The translations under genes were made by a program, and so were the position numbers. The notes under the pieces were generated by a model. That model had not been told where the DNA came from. It saw nothing but the letters and a program-made list of their open reading frames with translations, and did not search any database. Of a stretch of 64,000 bases of DNA, positions 27,772 to 37,371 are shown piece after piece. How positions within the stretch are numbered: the stretch's first letter is position 1; the number at the start of each line of letters is the position of its first letter. Source of the stretch: Pseudomonadota bacterium (GTDB taxonomy: Bacteria; Pseudomonadota; Gammaproteobacteria; Burkholderiales; Rhodocyclaceae). Location of the stretch: assembly GCA_018241695.1 (NCBI GenBank), contig JAFEDH010000021.1, forward strand, positions 218,531-282,530, written 5' to 3'.

Positions 27772-29433
27772 TCACATGGTCTCCGGGGCGGAAACGCCCA
27801 ATATGTCCAATCCGTTGACAAGCGTCTGGCGCACCGCCCGGGCGAGCGCCAGGCGGGCGGTCCTGAGCGCCGCATCGTCCTCCAGCAGACGGTCGGCGTT
27901 GTACCAGGCATGGAAGTCGGCAGCCAGATCCTTCAGATAGCCGGCCACCAGATGCGGTGCATGCTCACTGGCGGCATTCTCCACCAGCGCCGGATATTCG
28001 CCCAGTCGGGCGCACAGGGCCAGCTCTTTTTCACTCCCCAACGGAGCAAGATCCACCCCACCGGCGTCACCATCGTCCGGACACTGCTGCAGCACCGAAG
28101 AGATGCGCGCGTGGGCGTACTGGATGTAATACACCGGATTCTCGTTACTGCGCGATAGCGCCAGATCGATATCGAATACCAGCTGCGAATCGGGGCTGCG
28201 GGCAACGAGGAAATAGCGGGTGGCATCGCGGCCCACTTCCTCGATCAGGTCGCGCAGGGTGACATAGCTGCCGGCGCGCTTGGAGATCTTCACCTCCTCT
28301 CCGTTCCGCACCACCATCACCATCTGGTGCAGCACATACTCGGGCCAGCCGACGGGAATCCCCGCATCGAGCGCCTGCAGGCCGGCGCGCACGCGGGTCA
28401 CGGTGCTGTGGTGATCGGCGCCCTGCTCGTTGATGACGCGGGTGAAGCCGCGCCGCCACTTGTCGAGGTGATAGGCCACATCGGGGACGAAGTAGGTGTA
28501 CCCGCCATCCTGCTTGCGCATCACCCGGTCCTTGTCGTCACCGAATGCGGTGGTGCGCAGCCAGAGGGCGCCGTCCTGTTCGTAGGTATGCCCCTTGTCC
28601 ACCAGCGCCCGCACGGCGGCCTCGACCCTGCCATCGGCATAAAGCGCGGATTCCAGGGAAAAAACATCGAACTTCACGCCGAAGGCCTTGAGATCCTGAT
28701 CCTGCTCGCGGCGCAGATAGGCGACAGCGAAATGACGGATCGCCTCGGTGTCGGCGGGATCGCCATTGGCGGTGACATGCTGGTCGTCGGCAGCCACCGT
28801 TTCCCGCGCCAGGAAAGCGCGCGCCACATCGATGATGTAATCACCACGATAGCCGTCTTCCGGCCAGGCCGGATCGTCCGGCGTGACGCCCCGGGCACGC
28901 AACTGCACCGAGCGCGTGAGATTGTCGATCTGCGCCCCGGCGTCGTTGTAATAGAACTCGCGGGTCACGTCCCAGCCCGCAACCTCGAGCAGCCGGCAGA
29001 GGCAGTCGCCTACCGCCGCGCCGCGGCCATGGCCGACATGGAGCGGACCCGTGGGATTGGCGGAAACAAACTCGACCTGTACCCGTCCCGGCTTTGCGCT
29101 GCCCCGGCCCCAGGCCGTGCCGGCGGCGAGAATGTCCGCCACCACGCGGGTTTTGGCGGCGGTGGTGAGCGTGAAATTGATGAAGCCGGCGCCCGCGATT
29201 TCCGCACCGGCGAGCCATTCCGAGGCGGGCAGGAGGGAGATCAAACGCTCGGCGATCTGGCGCGGGTTGTCCTTCAGGACCCGGGCCAGCTGCATGGCCA
29301 GATTGGTGGCGAAATCGCCATGACTGGCCTGTCTGGGGCGTTCAAGCTGGATATCGGCGCTGACATCGGGAGCAAGCCGGGTCAGGGCATGCTGCAAAAG
29401 CCCGGCAAGGTGGGACTTGGGATCGTTGGACAT
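27772..29433 (-). CDS. argS: Arginine--tRNA ligase
   Basis: 553 residues from ATG 29433, a normal length. Class I aminoacyl-tRNA synthetase features: [16 protein letters not shown] (HIGH-type motif HVGH), [15 protein letters not shown] in place of KMSKS, and the C-terminal all-alpha anticodon-binding domain ending [15 protein letters not shown]. The N-terminal Add1 domain recognises the tRNA D-loop. The enzyme charges tRNA-Arg in the cytoplasm; two tRNA-Arg genes (CCU and CCG) occur elsewhere in the window. It leads the argS-SPOR-dsbA-SDR strand. Confidence 0.95.
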   Translation of the reverse strand: MSNDPKSHLAGLLQHALTRLAPDVSADIQLERPRQASHGDFATNLAMQLARVLKDNPRQIAERLISLLPASEWLAGAEIAGAGFINFTLTTAAKTRVVADILAAGTAWGRGSAKPGRVQVEFVSANPTGPLHVGHGRGAAVGDCLCRLLEVAGWDVTREFYYNDAGAQIDNLTRSVQLRARGVTPDDPAWPEDGYRGDYIIDVARAFLARETVAADDQHVTANGDPADTEAIRHFAVAYLRREQDQDLKAFGVKFDVFSLESALYADGRVEAAVRALVDKGHTYEQDGALWLRTTAFGDDKDRVMRKQDGGYTYFVPDVAYHLDKWRRGFTRVINEQGADHHSTVTRVRAGLQALDAGIPVGWPEYVLHQMVMVVRNGEEVKISKRAGSYVTLRDLIEEVGRDATRYFLVARSPDSQLVFDIDLALSRSNENPVYYIQYAHARISSVLQQCPDDGDAGGVDLAPLGSEKELALCARLGEYPALVENAASEHAPHLVAGYLKDLAADFHAWYNADRLLEDDAALRTARLALARAVRQTLVNGLDILGVSAPETM

Positions 29434-29522
29434 CGGATGACGCAAGGCGATGAAATGGGGAAATGCAAAGCCGGGTGTCACCGGACACAACGACTGCGCG
29501 ACTACGACTGCGAATTCCGTCC

Positions 29523-29528
29523 ATTATA
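29523..29528 (-). promoter_or_regulatory. Candidate -10 box for argS
   Basis: TATAAT on the minus strand, about 90 bases upstream of the argS start. The best upstream match to a -35 (TGTACA, 29554-29549) is 20 bases away, which is too far for a strong promoter. Supported by hexamer and position only. Confidence 0.35.
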
Positions 29529-29645
29529 CCGGGGCGGAGCCTCGGCTCTGTACATCCCCCGCCCCTGGAAAGGTATCATTCGCCTTTGCCAATCAAACCG
29601 TTAAGGCTGCGGATTCACGCGGCTTTCCCCACCTGGAGGTCAGCC

Positions 29646-30719
29646 ATGTCCCACGTTGCTCCCCACTCCGCCCTCAACACCAAGCTCACCCGGATGACGG
29701 GTTGTCAGTACCCCATCATCCAGTCCGCCATGGGCTGGGTGGCCACCGGTCCGCTCTGCGCCGCCACCGCCAACGCCGGCGCCATGGGCTTCATCGGTTC
29801 CGCCACCATGGACCTGCAGCAGCTGGCCGAGGAAATTGCCTGGGTCAAGGATCACACCGACAAGCCCTTCGGCGTCAACATGCGCTCCGACGCCCCGGAT
29901 GCCAACGAGCGGGTACAACTGATGATCAAGAGCGGCGTCAAGTTCGCCGGCTTTGCCCTGGCGCCCAAGGAAAAGCTGATCAAGACCCTGAAGGATGCGG
30001 GCATCGTCTGCATTCCCTCCATCGGCGCCAAACGTCACGCCGAGAAAGTGGCTTCCTGGGGTGCGGATGCGCTGATCGTGCAGGGCGGCGAGGGCGGCGG
30101 CCATACCGGCTCCATCGCCACCACCATCCTGCTGCCCCAGATCGTGGACGCGGTGGATATCCCCGTGATCGCCGCCGGCGGCTTCTTCGATGGCCGCGGC
30201 CTGGTGGCAGCCCTGGCCTACGGCGCCCAGGGCGTGGCCATGGGTACCCGCTTCCTGCTGACCCGCGAGTCTCCCGTACCCGACAATGTCAAGACCGCCT
30301 ATCTCAAGGCCGGCGTGGGTGACACCGTGGCCACCGACCAGGTGGATGGCCACCAGCACCGCATGATCCGCAACAGCTTCGTGGACAAACTGCTCACCAC
30401 CCCGGCCTGGAAAAACCTGCCGCTGGCGGTCGCCAATGCCCTCAAGCTCAAGAGCCTCACCGGCATCCCCTTCACCGACATGCTCAAACAGGGCTGGTCG
30501 ATGAAAAAGGATCATGGTTACGGCTGGCTGCAGGTGGTGATGGCCGCCAACACCCCGGTCCTGCTGCGCACCACCATGGTGGAGGGAAAGACCGAGTTCG
30601 GCATCATGCCCGGCGGCCAGGTCATGGGCCTGATCGACAAGGTGGAAAGCTGCGAGGAACTGGTGCGGAACATCGTCACCCAGGCCAACGGTGTGCTCGA
30701 AGGTTTTGCCCGGGGTTGA
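29646..30719 (+). CDS. NAD(P)H-dependent flavin oxidoreductase, nitronate monooxygenase family
   Basis: 357 residues from ATG 29646, preceded by GGAGG at 6 bases. FMN-binding TIM-barrel family marks: QYPIIQSAMGWVA at the N-terminus, GADALIVQGGEGGGHTG with the conserved Gly-Gly-His-x-Gly, VIAAGGFFDGRGL and GAQGVAMGTRFL for the FMN phosphate. Family members oxidise nitronates or serve as NADH:quinone or 2-enoyl reductases. Overlap or near overlap with the following SDR implies coordinated synthesis, and a fatty-acid or steroid degradation role is plausible but unproven. The true substrate cannot be read from the sequence. Confidence 0.82.
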   Translation: MSHVAPHSALNTKLTRMTGCQYPIIQSAMGWVATGPLCAATANAGAMGFIGSATMDLQQLAEEIAWVKDHTDKPFGVNMRSDAPDANERVQLMIKSGVKFAGFALAPKEKLIKTLKDAGIVCIPSIGAKRHAEKVASWGADALIVQGGEGGGHTGSIATTILLPQIVDAVDIPVIAAGGFFDGRGLVAALAYGAQGVAMGTRFLLTRESPVPDNVKTAYLKAGVGDTVATDQVDGHQHRMIRNSFVDKLLTTPAWKNLPLAVANALKLKSLTGIPFTDMLKQGWSMKKDHGYGWLQVVMAANTPVLLRTTMVEGKTEFGIMPGGQVMGLIDKVESCEELVRNIVTQANGVLEGFARG

Positions 30720-30721
30720 GC

Positions 30722-31507
30722 GTGGAGCTTCAAGGCAGGTCGGCCCTGATCACGGGCGCGGCGCGAGGCATCGGTGCCGCCTGCGCCCGGCGCTTCGCGG
30801 CCGAGGGCGCCCGGGTATTGGTCACCGATCGTCGGGATGACGAAGGCCAGGCATTGGTGGATGCACTGAACACCCGGCATGGGGATGTGGCGCGCTACTG
30901 CTCTCTCGACGTGGCTGACGAAGCCGGCTGGGCCGCCGCCGTGGCTGCGGCCGAAGCCGCCTTCGGCGCGCTTCACCTCCTGGTAAACAACGCCGGCATC
31001 ATCCGCAACATCCCCTTCGAGCAGCTTGATGCCGATACCTTCCGCAAGGTGGTGGAGGTGAATCTGACCGGCACCTTCCTCGGCATGAAGGCTGCCGTAC
31101 CCGCCATGAAACGGGCCGGCGGCGGGGCCATCGTCAATTTCTCCTCGGTGCAGGGCATGGAGGGCCGTGAAGGCCTGATGGCCTATTCCGCCTCCAAGTT
31201 CGGCATCCGCGCCCTGACCAAGACCGCGGCCATCGAACTCGGTGCCCATGGCATCCGCGTCAACGCCGTGCTGCCCGGCCCTACCCGCACCCCCATGACG
31301 GCACGGCCCCACTGGACCGATGCCGACTACGATGCCGCCTACGGCAACTACCCACTGGGGCGTATGGCATCCGCCGACGAGATCGCCGAGATGGTGCTGT
31401 TCCTCGCCTCGGATCGCGCCTCCTTCTGCACCGGTGGCGATTACGCCGTCGATGGCGGCATGCTTGCGGGCAAGCCCCGCGGCATCATGCCCGCCAATCC
31501 GCGCTGA
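30722..31507 (+). CDS. Short-chain dehydrogenase/reductase
   Basis: 261 residues from GTG 30722, giving VELQGRSALITGAARGIG; a TTG at 30716 overlapping the upstream stop is an alternative. Classical SDR: cofactor loop TGAARGIG, NNAGI, catalytic Ser in NFSSVQG and YSASK. RVNAVLPGPTRTPM and the C-terminal FCTGGDYAVDGGML match FabG-like enzymes. It probably oxidises a hydroxyl or reduces a ketone on a CoA or alicyclic substrate with NAD(P). It forms an operon with the flavin oxidoreductase upstream and probably the TAXI gene downstream (30-base gap). Confidence 0.83.
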   Translation: MELQGRSALITGAARGIGAACARRFAAEGARVLVTDRRDDEGQALVDALNTRHGDVARYCSLDVADEAGWAAAVAAAEAAFGALHLLVNNAGIIRNIPFEQLDADTFRKVVEVNLTGTFLGMKAAVPAMKRAGGGAIVNFSSVQGMEGREGLMAYSASKFGIRALTKTAAIELGAHGIRVNAVLPGPTRTPMTARPHWTDADYDAAYGNYPLGRMASADEIAEMVLFLASDRASFCTGGDYAVDGGMLAGKPRGIMPANPR

Positions 31508-31537
31508 GGATGGCCGCCCCGCGTACGGCGCATCCGC

Positions 31538-32899
31538 ATGTCCGACACACCGCCCATTAGCACTCCCGGCGCACGCAAGCGCCGCCTTTTGCTGCGGATA
31601 CGCCATGCGTCACTGCGCGACCTGCTGCTGATCGGCTTGCCCGCGCTGGTGCTCGTAGGTGCCGCTTTCTGGATTACCGCCCAGTTTGTACAGCCGGCAC
31701 CACCGCGGCACCTGGTCCTCGCCACCGGCCCGGCAGGCAGCGGCTATCAGCATTACGCCGCCGCATACAAACCCCTGCTGGCGGCGGAAGGATTCGATCT
31801 GGTCGCACGCCCCACTTCCGGAACGATCGAAAACCTGGCGCTGTTGCGCGACCCCCGGCACCCGGTCGATGCCGCATTCATACAGGGCGGTGTCAGTGTG
31901 GCCGAGGAGGATGGCGATCTGTTCTCCCTCGGCACGCTCTATCGGACACCCATCTGGATCTTTTACCGCAATGACCGCTTTGCGCTGGCGCCGCAGGGTC
32001 TGGACCAGCTGCGCGGGAAGCGCCTCGCCATCGGCGAGGAAGGCAGTGGCACCCGCCATCTGGCCCTGGAGCTTCTGGCCAGCAACGGCATCGGTGCGAA
32101 CGATGCCGTCCTGCTGGATGCGGGCGAGATGGCGGCGGCCTCACTGCTGCAGGCAGGCAAGGCCGATGCGGTGATCCTGACCGGCCCGGAACGTACGGCG
32201 GCGATCTGGACCCTGCTCTACACCCCGGGGGTGAAGATCATGGATATCGCCGAAACCGCCGCCTATGCCCGCCAGTTCGGCAATCTCAAACCCCTGCTGC
32301 TGCCCCGCGGCAGCATCGATCTGGTGCACAACATCCCCGACCACAACATCCGGATGCTGGCACCGGCCGTCACCCTGGCGGTGCGAAGCGATACACATCC
32401 GGCACTGGTCGATCTGCTGATTCAGGCTGCGGCGGCAGTCCATGGCGGCCATGGACTGTTCCAGGACGCGGGAGAATTTCCCCAGGCCAAGGCGGTGGAT
32501 TTCCCGCTATCGCCACGGGCAGCACGCTATTACCAGTCCGGCAAGCCCTTCCTGCAGCGCTACCTGCCCTTCTCGCTGGCGAATCTGCTCGACCGCCTGC
32601 TGGTCCTGCTGATTCCCCTGCTTGCCGTGCTGTTTCCCATTGCCAGGTTTGCGCCGGGGCTTTACGGCTGGCGCATCCGGTCGCGCATCTTCCAGCGTTA
32701 TGGTGAACTCAAGTTCATCGAGGCGGAGGCACAGGCCAACCACGATGCGGCGCGGCGCCAATCACTGCTGCAACGCCTCGACATCATCGAACGGGATGTG
32801 GCGCGGATTCCCACACCCCTCGCCTTCAGCGACATGCTCTACACCCTGCGTGGCCATATCGGGATCGTCCGCAAGGCCCTGCAGCGACCACAAGACTGA
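31538..32899 (+). CDS. Membrane-anchored TAXI-family TRAP solute-binding-like protein
   Basis: 453 residues. A membrane segment lies at about residues 29-50, then the TAXI domain: LATGPAGSGYQHYAAAYKPLL, GTIENLALLRD and GEEGSGTRHLALELL. A second hydrophobic segment (LLDRLLVLLIPLLAVLFPIARF) near residues 350-372 is followed by an about 80-residue cytoplasmic tail with Arg- and Glu-rich helices. Ordinary TAXI proteins are about 320-residue periplasmic binders; this one is anchored at both ends and no TRAP permease gene is nearby. It may sense or tether rather than transport. Confidence 0.8.
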   Translation: MSDTPPISTPGARKRRLLLRIRHASLRDLLLIGLPALVLVGAAFWITAQFVQPAPPRHLVLATGPAGSGYQHYAAAYKPLLAAEGFDLVARPTSGTIENLALLRDPRHPVDAAFIQGGVSVAEEDGDLFSLGTLYRTPIWIFYRNDRFALAPQGLDQLRGKRLAIGEEGSGTRHLALELLASNGIGANDAVLLDAGEMAAASLLQAGKADAVILTGPERTAAIWTLLYTPGVKIMDIAETAAYARQFGNLKPLLLPRGSIDLVHNIPDHNIRMLAPAVTLAVRSDTHPALVDLLIQAAAAVHGGHGLFQDAGEFPQAKAVDFPLSPRAARYYQSGKPFLQRYLPFSLANLLDRLLVLLIPLLAVLFPIARFAPGLYGWRIRSRIFQRYGELKFIEAEAQANHDAARRQSLLQRLDIIERDVARIPTPLAFSDMLYTLRGHIGIVRKALQRPQD

Positions 32900-32916
32900 A
32901 AAGCCTGATCGCAGCC

Positions 32917-33333
32917 TCAAAGCGAAAACTGGCCGGAGGCTTCAGGTTGAAACTCGATGGTTCGTACCTTGAGCATCTTCTCCCGACCATCGGGAAAACG
33001 GCAAGTCACACTCTGTCCCGTGTGCGCGCCAAGCAGGGCGCTGCCGATGGGGGAGAGCACCGAAACCCGGCCCGCCGCCGCATCGGCCTGTTCCGGATAC
33101 ACCAGGGTCAGCGTCATCGACGCGTCATCGTCCTGATACACCACGCGGGAATTCATGGTCACCACATCGGCGGGGATTTCCCGCGGCTCCACCCCCTGGG
33201 CCTGGGCCAGGCGTTCCCGCAGGGCGTCCAGATAGGCACGGTCGTCACCGTCGTTCTGGTCAAGCAGACGTTGCAGACGGGCAAGATCGAGTTCGCTCAT
33301 CTGGGGAATGATCATCGCGTGCTGTTTTTTCAT
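32917..33333 (-). CDS. rnk: Rnk-type nucleoside diphosphate kinase regulator (GreA/GreB C-terminal domain)
   Basis: 138 residues, the usual Rnk length. An N-terminal short coiled region (SELDLARLQRLLDQ) is followed by the FKBP-like GreA/GreB C-terminal domain with VVTMNSRVVYQDD, SVLSPIGSALLGAHTGQSV and FPDGREKMLKVRTIEFQPEA. Rnk binds RNA polymerase like a Gre factor but lacks the long coiled coil that would stimulate cleavage. Convergent with the TAXI gene (17-base gap). AAGGA precedes the start on the minus strand. Confidence 0.85.
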   Translation of the reverse strand: MKKQHAMIIPQMSELDLARLQRLLDQNDGDDRAYLDALRERLAQAQGVEPREIPADVVTMNSRVVYQDDDASMTLTLVYPEQADAAAGRVSVLSPIGSALLGAHTGQSVTCRFPDGREKMLKVRTIEFQPEASGQFSL

Positions 33334-33622
33334 TGGAGTTTCCTTTTAAACAGAAGCCATGCAACCACCCCGGAGCATGAACCGGAAGCGGCCGGGCAAG
33401 GTTGGGAATGCAGCCCGGCATCCCGGACGGAAGATGTGGAGATCAGGAACGCCGGAGCGGGCAATCGCAGTCGGTCAAAGCGTACCACCACTTGCGTCAG
33501 GCTGCGTCGCCGGGCTCCGTGGCAGGGCGGCTTGGATCATGTGCGTGTGGCAGCAGATCAAAATCAGGCCGCGATGCAGACAGTCCCCCGGATCACGAGT
33601 TCCCACCACGCCGCCATCCATC

Positions 33623-33642
33623 TGTCCATACGGATGGACAGG
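33623..33642. repeat. 8-bp inverted repeat in the rnk/acyl-CoA dehydrogenase gap
   Basis: CTGTCCAT and ATGGACAG are separated by four bases, one base beyond the stop codon of the acyl-CoA dehydrogenase gene. Without a T run it is not a clear intrinsic terminator. The rest of the 310-base gap 33334-33643 holds no gene, RNA or promoter that I can support. Confidence 0.5.
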
Positions 33643-33643
33643 A

Positions 33644-34822
33644 TCAGCGCGGTTCCCGGGGCAGGCCCAGGGCTCGCTCGGAAATGATATTGAGCTGGAT
33701 CTCGTTGGTGCCGGCGTAGATGGTATCGGAACGGGTGAACATGAACAGCCCCTGCAGCTTCTGCCGGGTCAGGTCGTCCTCTCCCGCCACCATGGACTCG
33801 TTGCCGAGCACGTCCATGGCCAGCTTGCCCAGATCGCGATGCCAGTTGGACCAGTAATACTTGTACATCATGCCCTCGCGCGGCAGGCTGCCATCCTCGG
33901 TGCCGGAAAGCATGCGCAGGGCGCTGTAGCGCATGGCACGCAGGCCGGCCCAGGACAGGGCGATGCGCTGGCGGATCGCCGGGTCGTGATACGCGCCATT
34001 CGTCCTGGCCACATCCACGATGGTCTGCAGCTCATGGATGAAGTGCATCTGCTGGCCCAGGGTGGAGGTACCGCGCTCGAAGCCGAGCAGGGCCATGGCC
34101 ACCTTCCAGCCGTCGCCGGGCTGGCCGATCACGTTCTCCGGCAGCGCGACCGCTTCATCGAAGAAGACCTCGTTGAATTCCGCAGTACCGGTGAGCTGCC
34201 GGATGGGGCGCACCTCGATGCCGGGCTGGTCGAGCGGCATGAGCAGGAAGATCAGGCCCTTGTGCCCCTTGGAACCGGCCTCGCTGCGGGCGAGCACGAA
34301 AATCCAGTTGCATTCGTGGGCCAGCGATGTCCACACCTTCTGGCCGGTAACCTTCCACTTGCCATCCTCGAGCACGGCCTTGGTCTGCACGTTGGCCAGA
34401 TCGGAGCCGGCGCTGGGCTCGGAATAGCCCTGGCACCAGTAGTCACGGCCTTCACGGATGCCAGGCAGGAAGCGCTGCTTCTGGTCCTCGGTGCCCAGCG
34501 CCAGTATGGTGGGGCCGATCAGGCCTTCGCCCAGATGGGAAAGACGGCCCGGACCGCCGACACGGGCGTATTCCTCGTGAAAGATCACCTGATGGGCGAG
34601 GGAAAGGCCCCGGCCACCGTGTTCCTCGGGCCAGTTCACGCAGGCCCAGCCACCTTCAGCCAATTTGCGTTCCCACTTCTTGCGCAGTTCGGGAAAGGCC
34701 TCCTCGTCGCCGGGACCGCCGCGAAAACGCAGCACCTCGAATTCGCCCGTCAGGTTGGCCTGCATCCAGTCCGCCACTTCGCGGCGGAAAGCTTCATCGG
34801 CGGGATTGAGTTCCAGTTTCAT
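33644..34822 (-). CDS. Acyl-CoA dehydrogenase
   Basis: 392 residues. The ACAD fold is clear: an N-terminal helical domain, GYSEPSAGSDLANVQTKAV (FAD/substrate loop), WTSLAHECNWIFVLAR, then the C-terminal helical domain with QRIALSWAGLRAMRYSAL and IYAGTNEIQLNIISERALGLPR. The residue before Gly-Thr, Glu in medium-chain enzymes, is Ala here, so the catalytic base must lie elsewhere (GFERG is a candidate). The second ACAD gene is 18 bases upstream; paired ACADs of steroid degraders form heterotetramers, a reasonable inference. Acts on a CoA ester with FAD in the cytoplasm. Confidence 0.88.
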   Translation of the reverse strand: MKLELNPADEAFRREVADWMQANLTGEFEVLRFRGGPGDEEAFPELRKKWERKLAEGGWACVNWPEEHGGRGLSLAHQVIFHEEYARVGGPGRLSHLGEGLIGPTILALGTEDQKQRFLPGIREGRDYWCQGYSEPSAGSDLANVQTKAVLEDGKWKVTGQKVWTSLAHECNWIFVLARSEAGSKGHKGLIFLLMPLDQPGIEVRPIRQLTGTAEFNEVFFDEAVALPENVIGQPGDGWKVAMALLGFERGTSTLGQQMHFIHELQTIVDVARTNGAYHDPAIRQRIALSWAGLRAMRYSALRMLSGTEDGSLPREGMMYKYYWSNWHRDLGKLAMDVLGNESMVAGEDDLTRQKLQGLFMFTRSDTIYAGTNEIQLNIISERALGLPREPR

Positions 34823-34840
34823 GTTGTGCTTGCTCCGCGA

Positions 34841-35980
34841 TTAACCGAACACACGGCTCAACAGCCGTTCGCGCAGGGTGGCGCTGCTGCCGAACCAGGC
34901 CGCAGTGGCCTGGGCGCGCTTGAAATACAGCTGGGGATCGTACTCCCAGGTAAAGCCGACACCGCCATGCAACTGAATGGCCTCCTGGGCACAGAAGAAC
35001 AGGGCATCGGTGGCAAAGCTCTTGGCGGCCTCGGCCTCGGCGACATCCTCGGCAGAAAGCTCGCCCGCCACGGCGGCCAGCCGGCAGGCGGCACCGTAGG
35101 CCAGAGAACGGGAGGACTCGATGCGCACCATCATCTCGGCACAGCGATGCTTGATCGCCTGGAAGGATCCCACCACGCGGCCGAACTGCTTGCGCTCGGC
35201 CACATAGGCGACGGTAAGGTCAAGGCAGGCCTGGGCGGCGCCCACCTGCTCGGCAGCCAGAGCCACCATGGCCTGGGCAGTGGCTTTCTCCAGGCCGGCT
35301 TCCAGCCCCCGGGCACGCCCCACGTCACGTTCGCTGGAAATCTTCACGCCGGAGAGCTTGAGGATGGCGTAGGGGCGGGTTTCGTCGATGGTCTTGCGCC
35401 GGGTAACACCGACCCCGGCATCGCCAGCCTGAACCAGGAACAGGCCGGTGGCACCATCGTCCTTACGGGCGGCCACAACGAACATTTCGGCGGCTCCACC
35501 ATGGAGCACGCAACGCGCTTCGCCATCGAGCACCCACGCGTCCCCCGCGGCTTTGGCCGTGGCGGCAACGCTGCCCGCGCGCCAGGCGATATCGTCGGGA
35601 GAAAAGGCCGCGGCGACGATCAGCTCACCACCGGCGATACGGCCCAGCACATCGGCGCAGCGCTCGGGATCGCCCGCCTCGCGCAGTGCGGCGGCGGCCA
35701 GGGCCGAGGTGGCGAAATAGGGCAGGCAGGCCATGCGATAGCCCATCTGCTCGGTGAGCAGGACCACTTCCACCAGGGACAGGCCCAGCCCGCCCTGATC
35801 CTCGGGAATGTCGGTGGCGCACCAGCCCAGCTCGGCAGCGGCCTGATTCCAGAGCGCGGGGTCGAAGCCGTCGGGGAGCGCCTGGGCAGCACGAACCCGG
35901 GGTGAATCGCTGTTGTCTGCCAGGAAGGAGACGGCGGAGGCGCGTATGATTTCCTGGTCGTCGTTGAGAACGAAGTCCAT
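34841..35980 (-). CDS. Acyl-CoA dehydrogenase, partner subunit
   Basis: 379 residues starting MDFVLNDDQEIIRASAVSFLAD. ACAD features: WCATDIPEDQGGLGLSLVEVVLLTEQMGY, AERKQFGRVVGSFQAIKHRCAEMM and IQLHGGVGFTWEYDPQLYFKRA. The middle domain lacks the G-x-x-E-P-x-x-G-S-D loop seen in the downstream gene (it has AAAFSPDDIAW), which is typical of the degenerate subunit in heteromeric ACADs. The two genes are on the same strand, 18 bases apart. Substrate not determinable; a CoA-activated steroid side chain or ring fragment is plausible in this genome. Confidence 0.86.
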   Translation of the reverse strand: MDFVLNDDQEIIRASAVSFLADNSDSPRVRAAQALPDGFDPALWNQAAAELGWCATDIPEDQGGLGLSLVEVVLLTEQMGYRMACLPYFATSALAAAALREAGDPERCADVLGRIAGGELIVAAAFSPDDIAWRAGSVAATAKAAGDAWVLDGEARCVLHGGAAEMFVVAARKDDGATGLFLVQAGDAGVGVTRRKTIDETRPYAILKLSGVKISSERDVGRARGLEAGLEKATAQAMVALAAEQVGAAQACLDLTVAYVAERKQFGRVVGSFQAIKHRCAEMMVRIESSRSLAYGAACRLAAVAGELSAEDVAEAEAAKSFATDALFFCAQEAIQLHGGVGFTWEYDPQLYFKRAQATAAWFGSSATLRERLLSRVFG

Positions 35981-36193
35981 TGCTGCTTTTCCCGATGCGT
36001 TGCAGAGAATCCCTGCGGAAATTCCGGCAGGGAAGTTCGCGGGCGGGCGCCGTGCCGATTTTCAAGCCGATCCGGAACAGGCACGCCTTCCTTGCAGTTT
36101 AGGCTTGAATGATAGCGTGAACGGGAAAACCTGCTCCGCTCCGCCGGTACCCGGAGCCAGGACCGGTGCCACGGATTTCATGGAGAACCTGCC

Positions 36194-37354
36194 TTGCCCC
36201 AGCCGCCTTCCAGTCCTGCCGTCGAAGCCCCGCCATCCTGCACCACCGAAACCCTGAACACCCTGACCACGGCGCTCTACGGCGGCCTGCTGGGCCGGCC
36301 CTGGCGTGCCTTTCTCGATCATCTGCGCCCCCTCTTCCATGCGCACGATGTCACCCTTTTGCTGCGTTTTCCCTCACGCGAAGATACCGGCGCAGTGATT
36401 TTTTCCGCCGACCGGCATCTGCTGGAAGCGGAGCGCTCCTATGCCACCCAGTTCTACGCCATGGACCCTTTCGAAGGCTTGCGCCCAGGGCAGGTGGTCG
36501 CCATCAGCGATCTGGTGACGCCCGAAGCGTGGCGGCACAGCGAGTTCTACCGCGAATATGTCCAGCCGCTCGGCATCGAGCATGTCCTGGCCGCGGAAAT
36601 CCGCCACGACAGCGGCGCGGCCTGCCGCTTGCGCATCAGCCGCACGGCACGAACGGGGGATTTTTCCCGTACCGACCGGGATACCCTGGCCCTGCTGGTG
36701 CCCCACATGACCCTCGCCGTGGGCCTTCAGGCACGGCTGCACAGCCTGGAATCGGAGCGTGGCCTGCTGGTGGGTGCCGTGGAAAAGCTCTCCGTCGGTT
36801 CGGTGATGCTGGATCGTGAAGGTCGCATCCTCTGGATGAACGAAGTGGCCCTGAGGCTGCTGGCAGGCGACCATGGCCTGCATGTGCGGGACGGCCGGCT
36901 CAAGGCGGGCAAGCCGGCAGAGGACGCTGCGATCCAGGCGCGGATACGCAGGGCACTCGATCATGGCAGATCGGCGGGCCCTTCGGTGGTGGAGGCGCTC
37001 TCCATCGGTGGTGGCCGGCACCCGGCCCTGAGCGTGCTGATCCGGCCGGTGGCCGCGCCGGAAGAAATCGGGCCCGGCCCGCTACCGGAAGTGGCTGTCT
37101 TCCTGCGCGATGGCACCGGCAGGGCGCACGCCTCGGCAGACCTGATCCGCCAGCTCTATGACCTCACCCGTGCGGAAACCGCGATTGCGGTACATCTGGC
37201 CGACGGCCTGAGCCTGGAGGAAATCGCCGATACCCTGGGTGTCCAACTCAATACGGTACGGGTGCACCTGCGCTCGATTTTTGCCAAGACCGGTGCCGAC
37301 CGGCAGTCGGCCCTGGTACGCCTGCTGCTCAACAGCGTGGCAACCCTGGGATGA
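36194..37354 (+). CDS. LuxR-family (helix-turn-helix) transcriptional regulator
   Basis: 386 residues from TTG 36194, supported by GGAG 8 bases upstream; no in-frame ATG is close. The last 60 residues form a LuxR/NarL HTH (LTRAETAIAVHLADGLSLEEIADTL, then NTVRVHLRSIFAKTGADRQSALVRLL). The N-terminal 300 residues have no receiver Asp and no recognised autoinducer-binding signature; a PAS-like stretch (GSVMLDREGRILWMNEVALRLL) sits near residues 200-220. It is divergent from the ACAD pair with a 213-base gap and could regulate it. The signal is unknown. Confidence 0.8.
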   Translation: MPQPPSSPAVEAPPSCTTETLNTLTTALYGGLLGRPWRAFLDHLRPLFHAHDVTLLLRFPSREDTGAVIFSADRHLLEAERSYATQFYAMDPFEGLRPGQVVAISDLVTPEAWRHSEFYREYVQPLGIEHVLAAEIRHDSGAACRLRISRTARTGDFSRTDRDTLALLVPHMTLAVGLQARLHSLESERGLLVGAVEKLSVGSVMLDREGRILWMNEVALRLLAGDHGLHVRDGRLKAGKPAEDAAIQARIRRALDHGRSAGPSVVEALSIGGGRHPALSVLIRPVAAPEEIGPGPLPEVAVFLRDGTGRAHASADLIRQLYDLTRAETAIAVHLADGLSLEEIADTLGVQLNTVRVHLRSIFAKTGADRQSALVRLLLNSVATLG

Positions 37355-37371
37355 GAAGGCTGGGAAAACGG

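Noticed and set aside
33359..35905. An 848-codon plus-strand frame opposite the acyl-CoA dehydrogenases
   Set aside because: Antisense shadow; low-complexity composition and no family resemblance, whereas both minus-strand proteins are clear ACADs.
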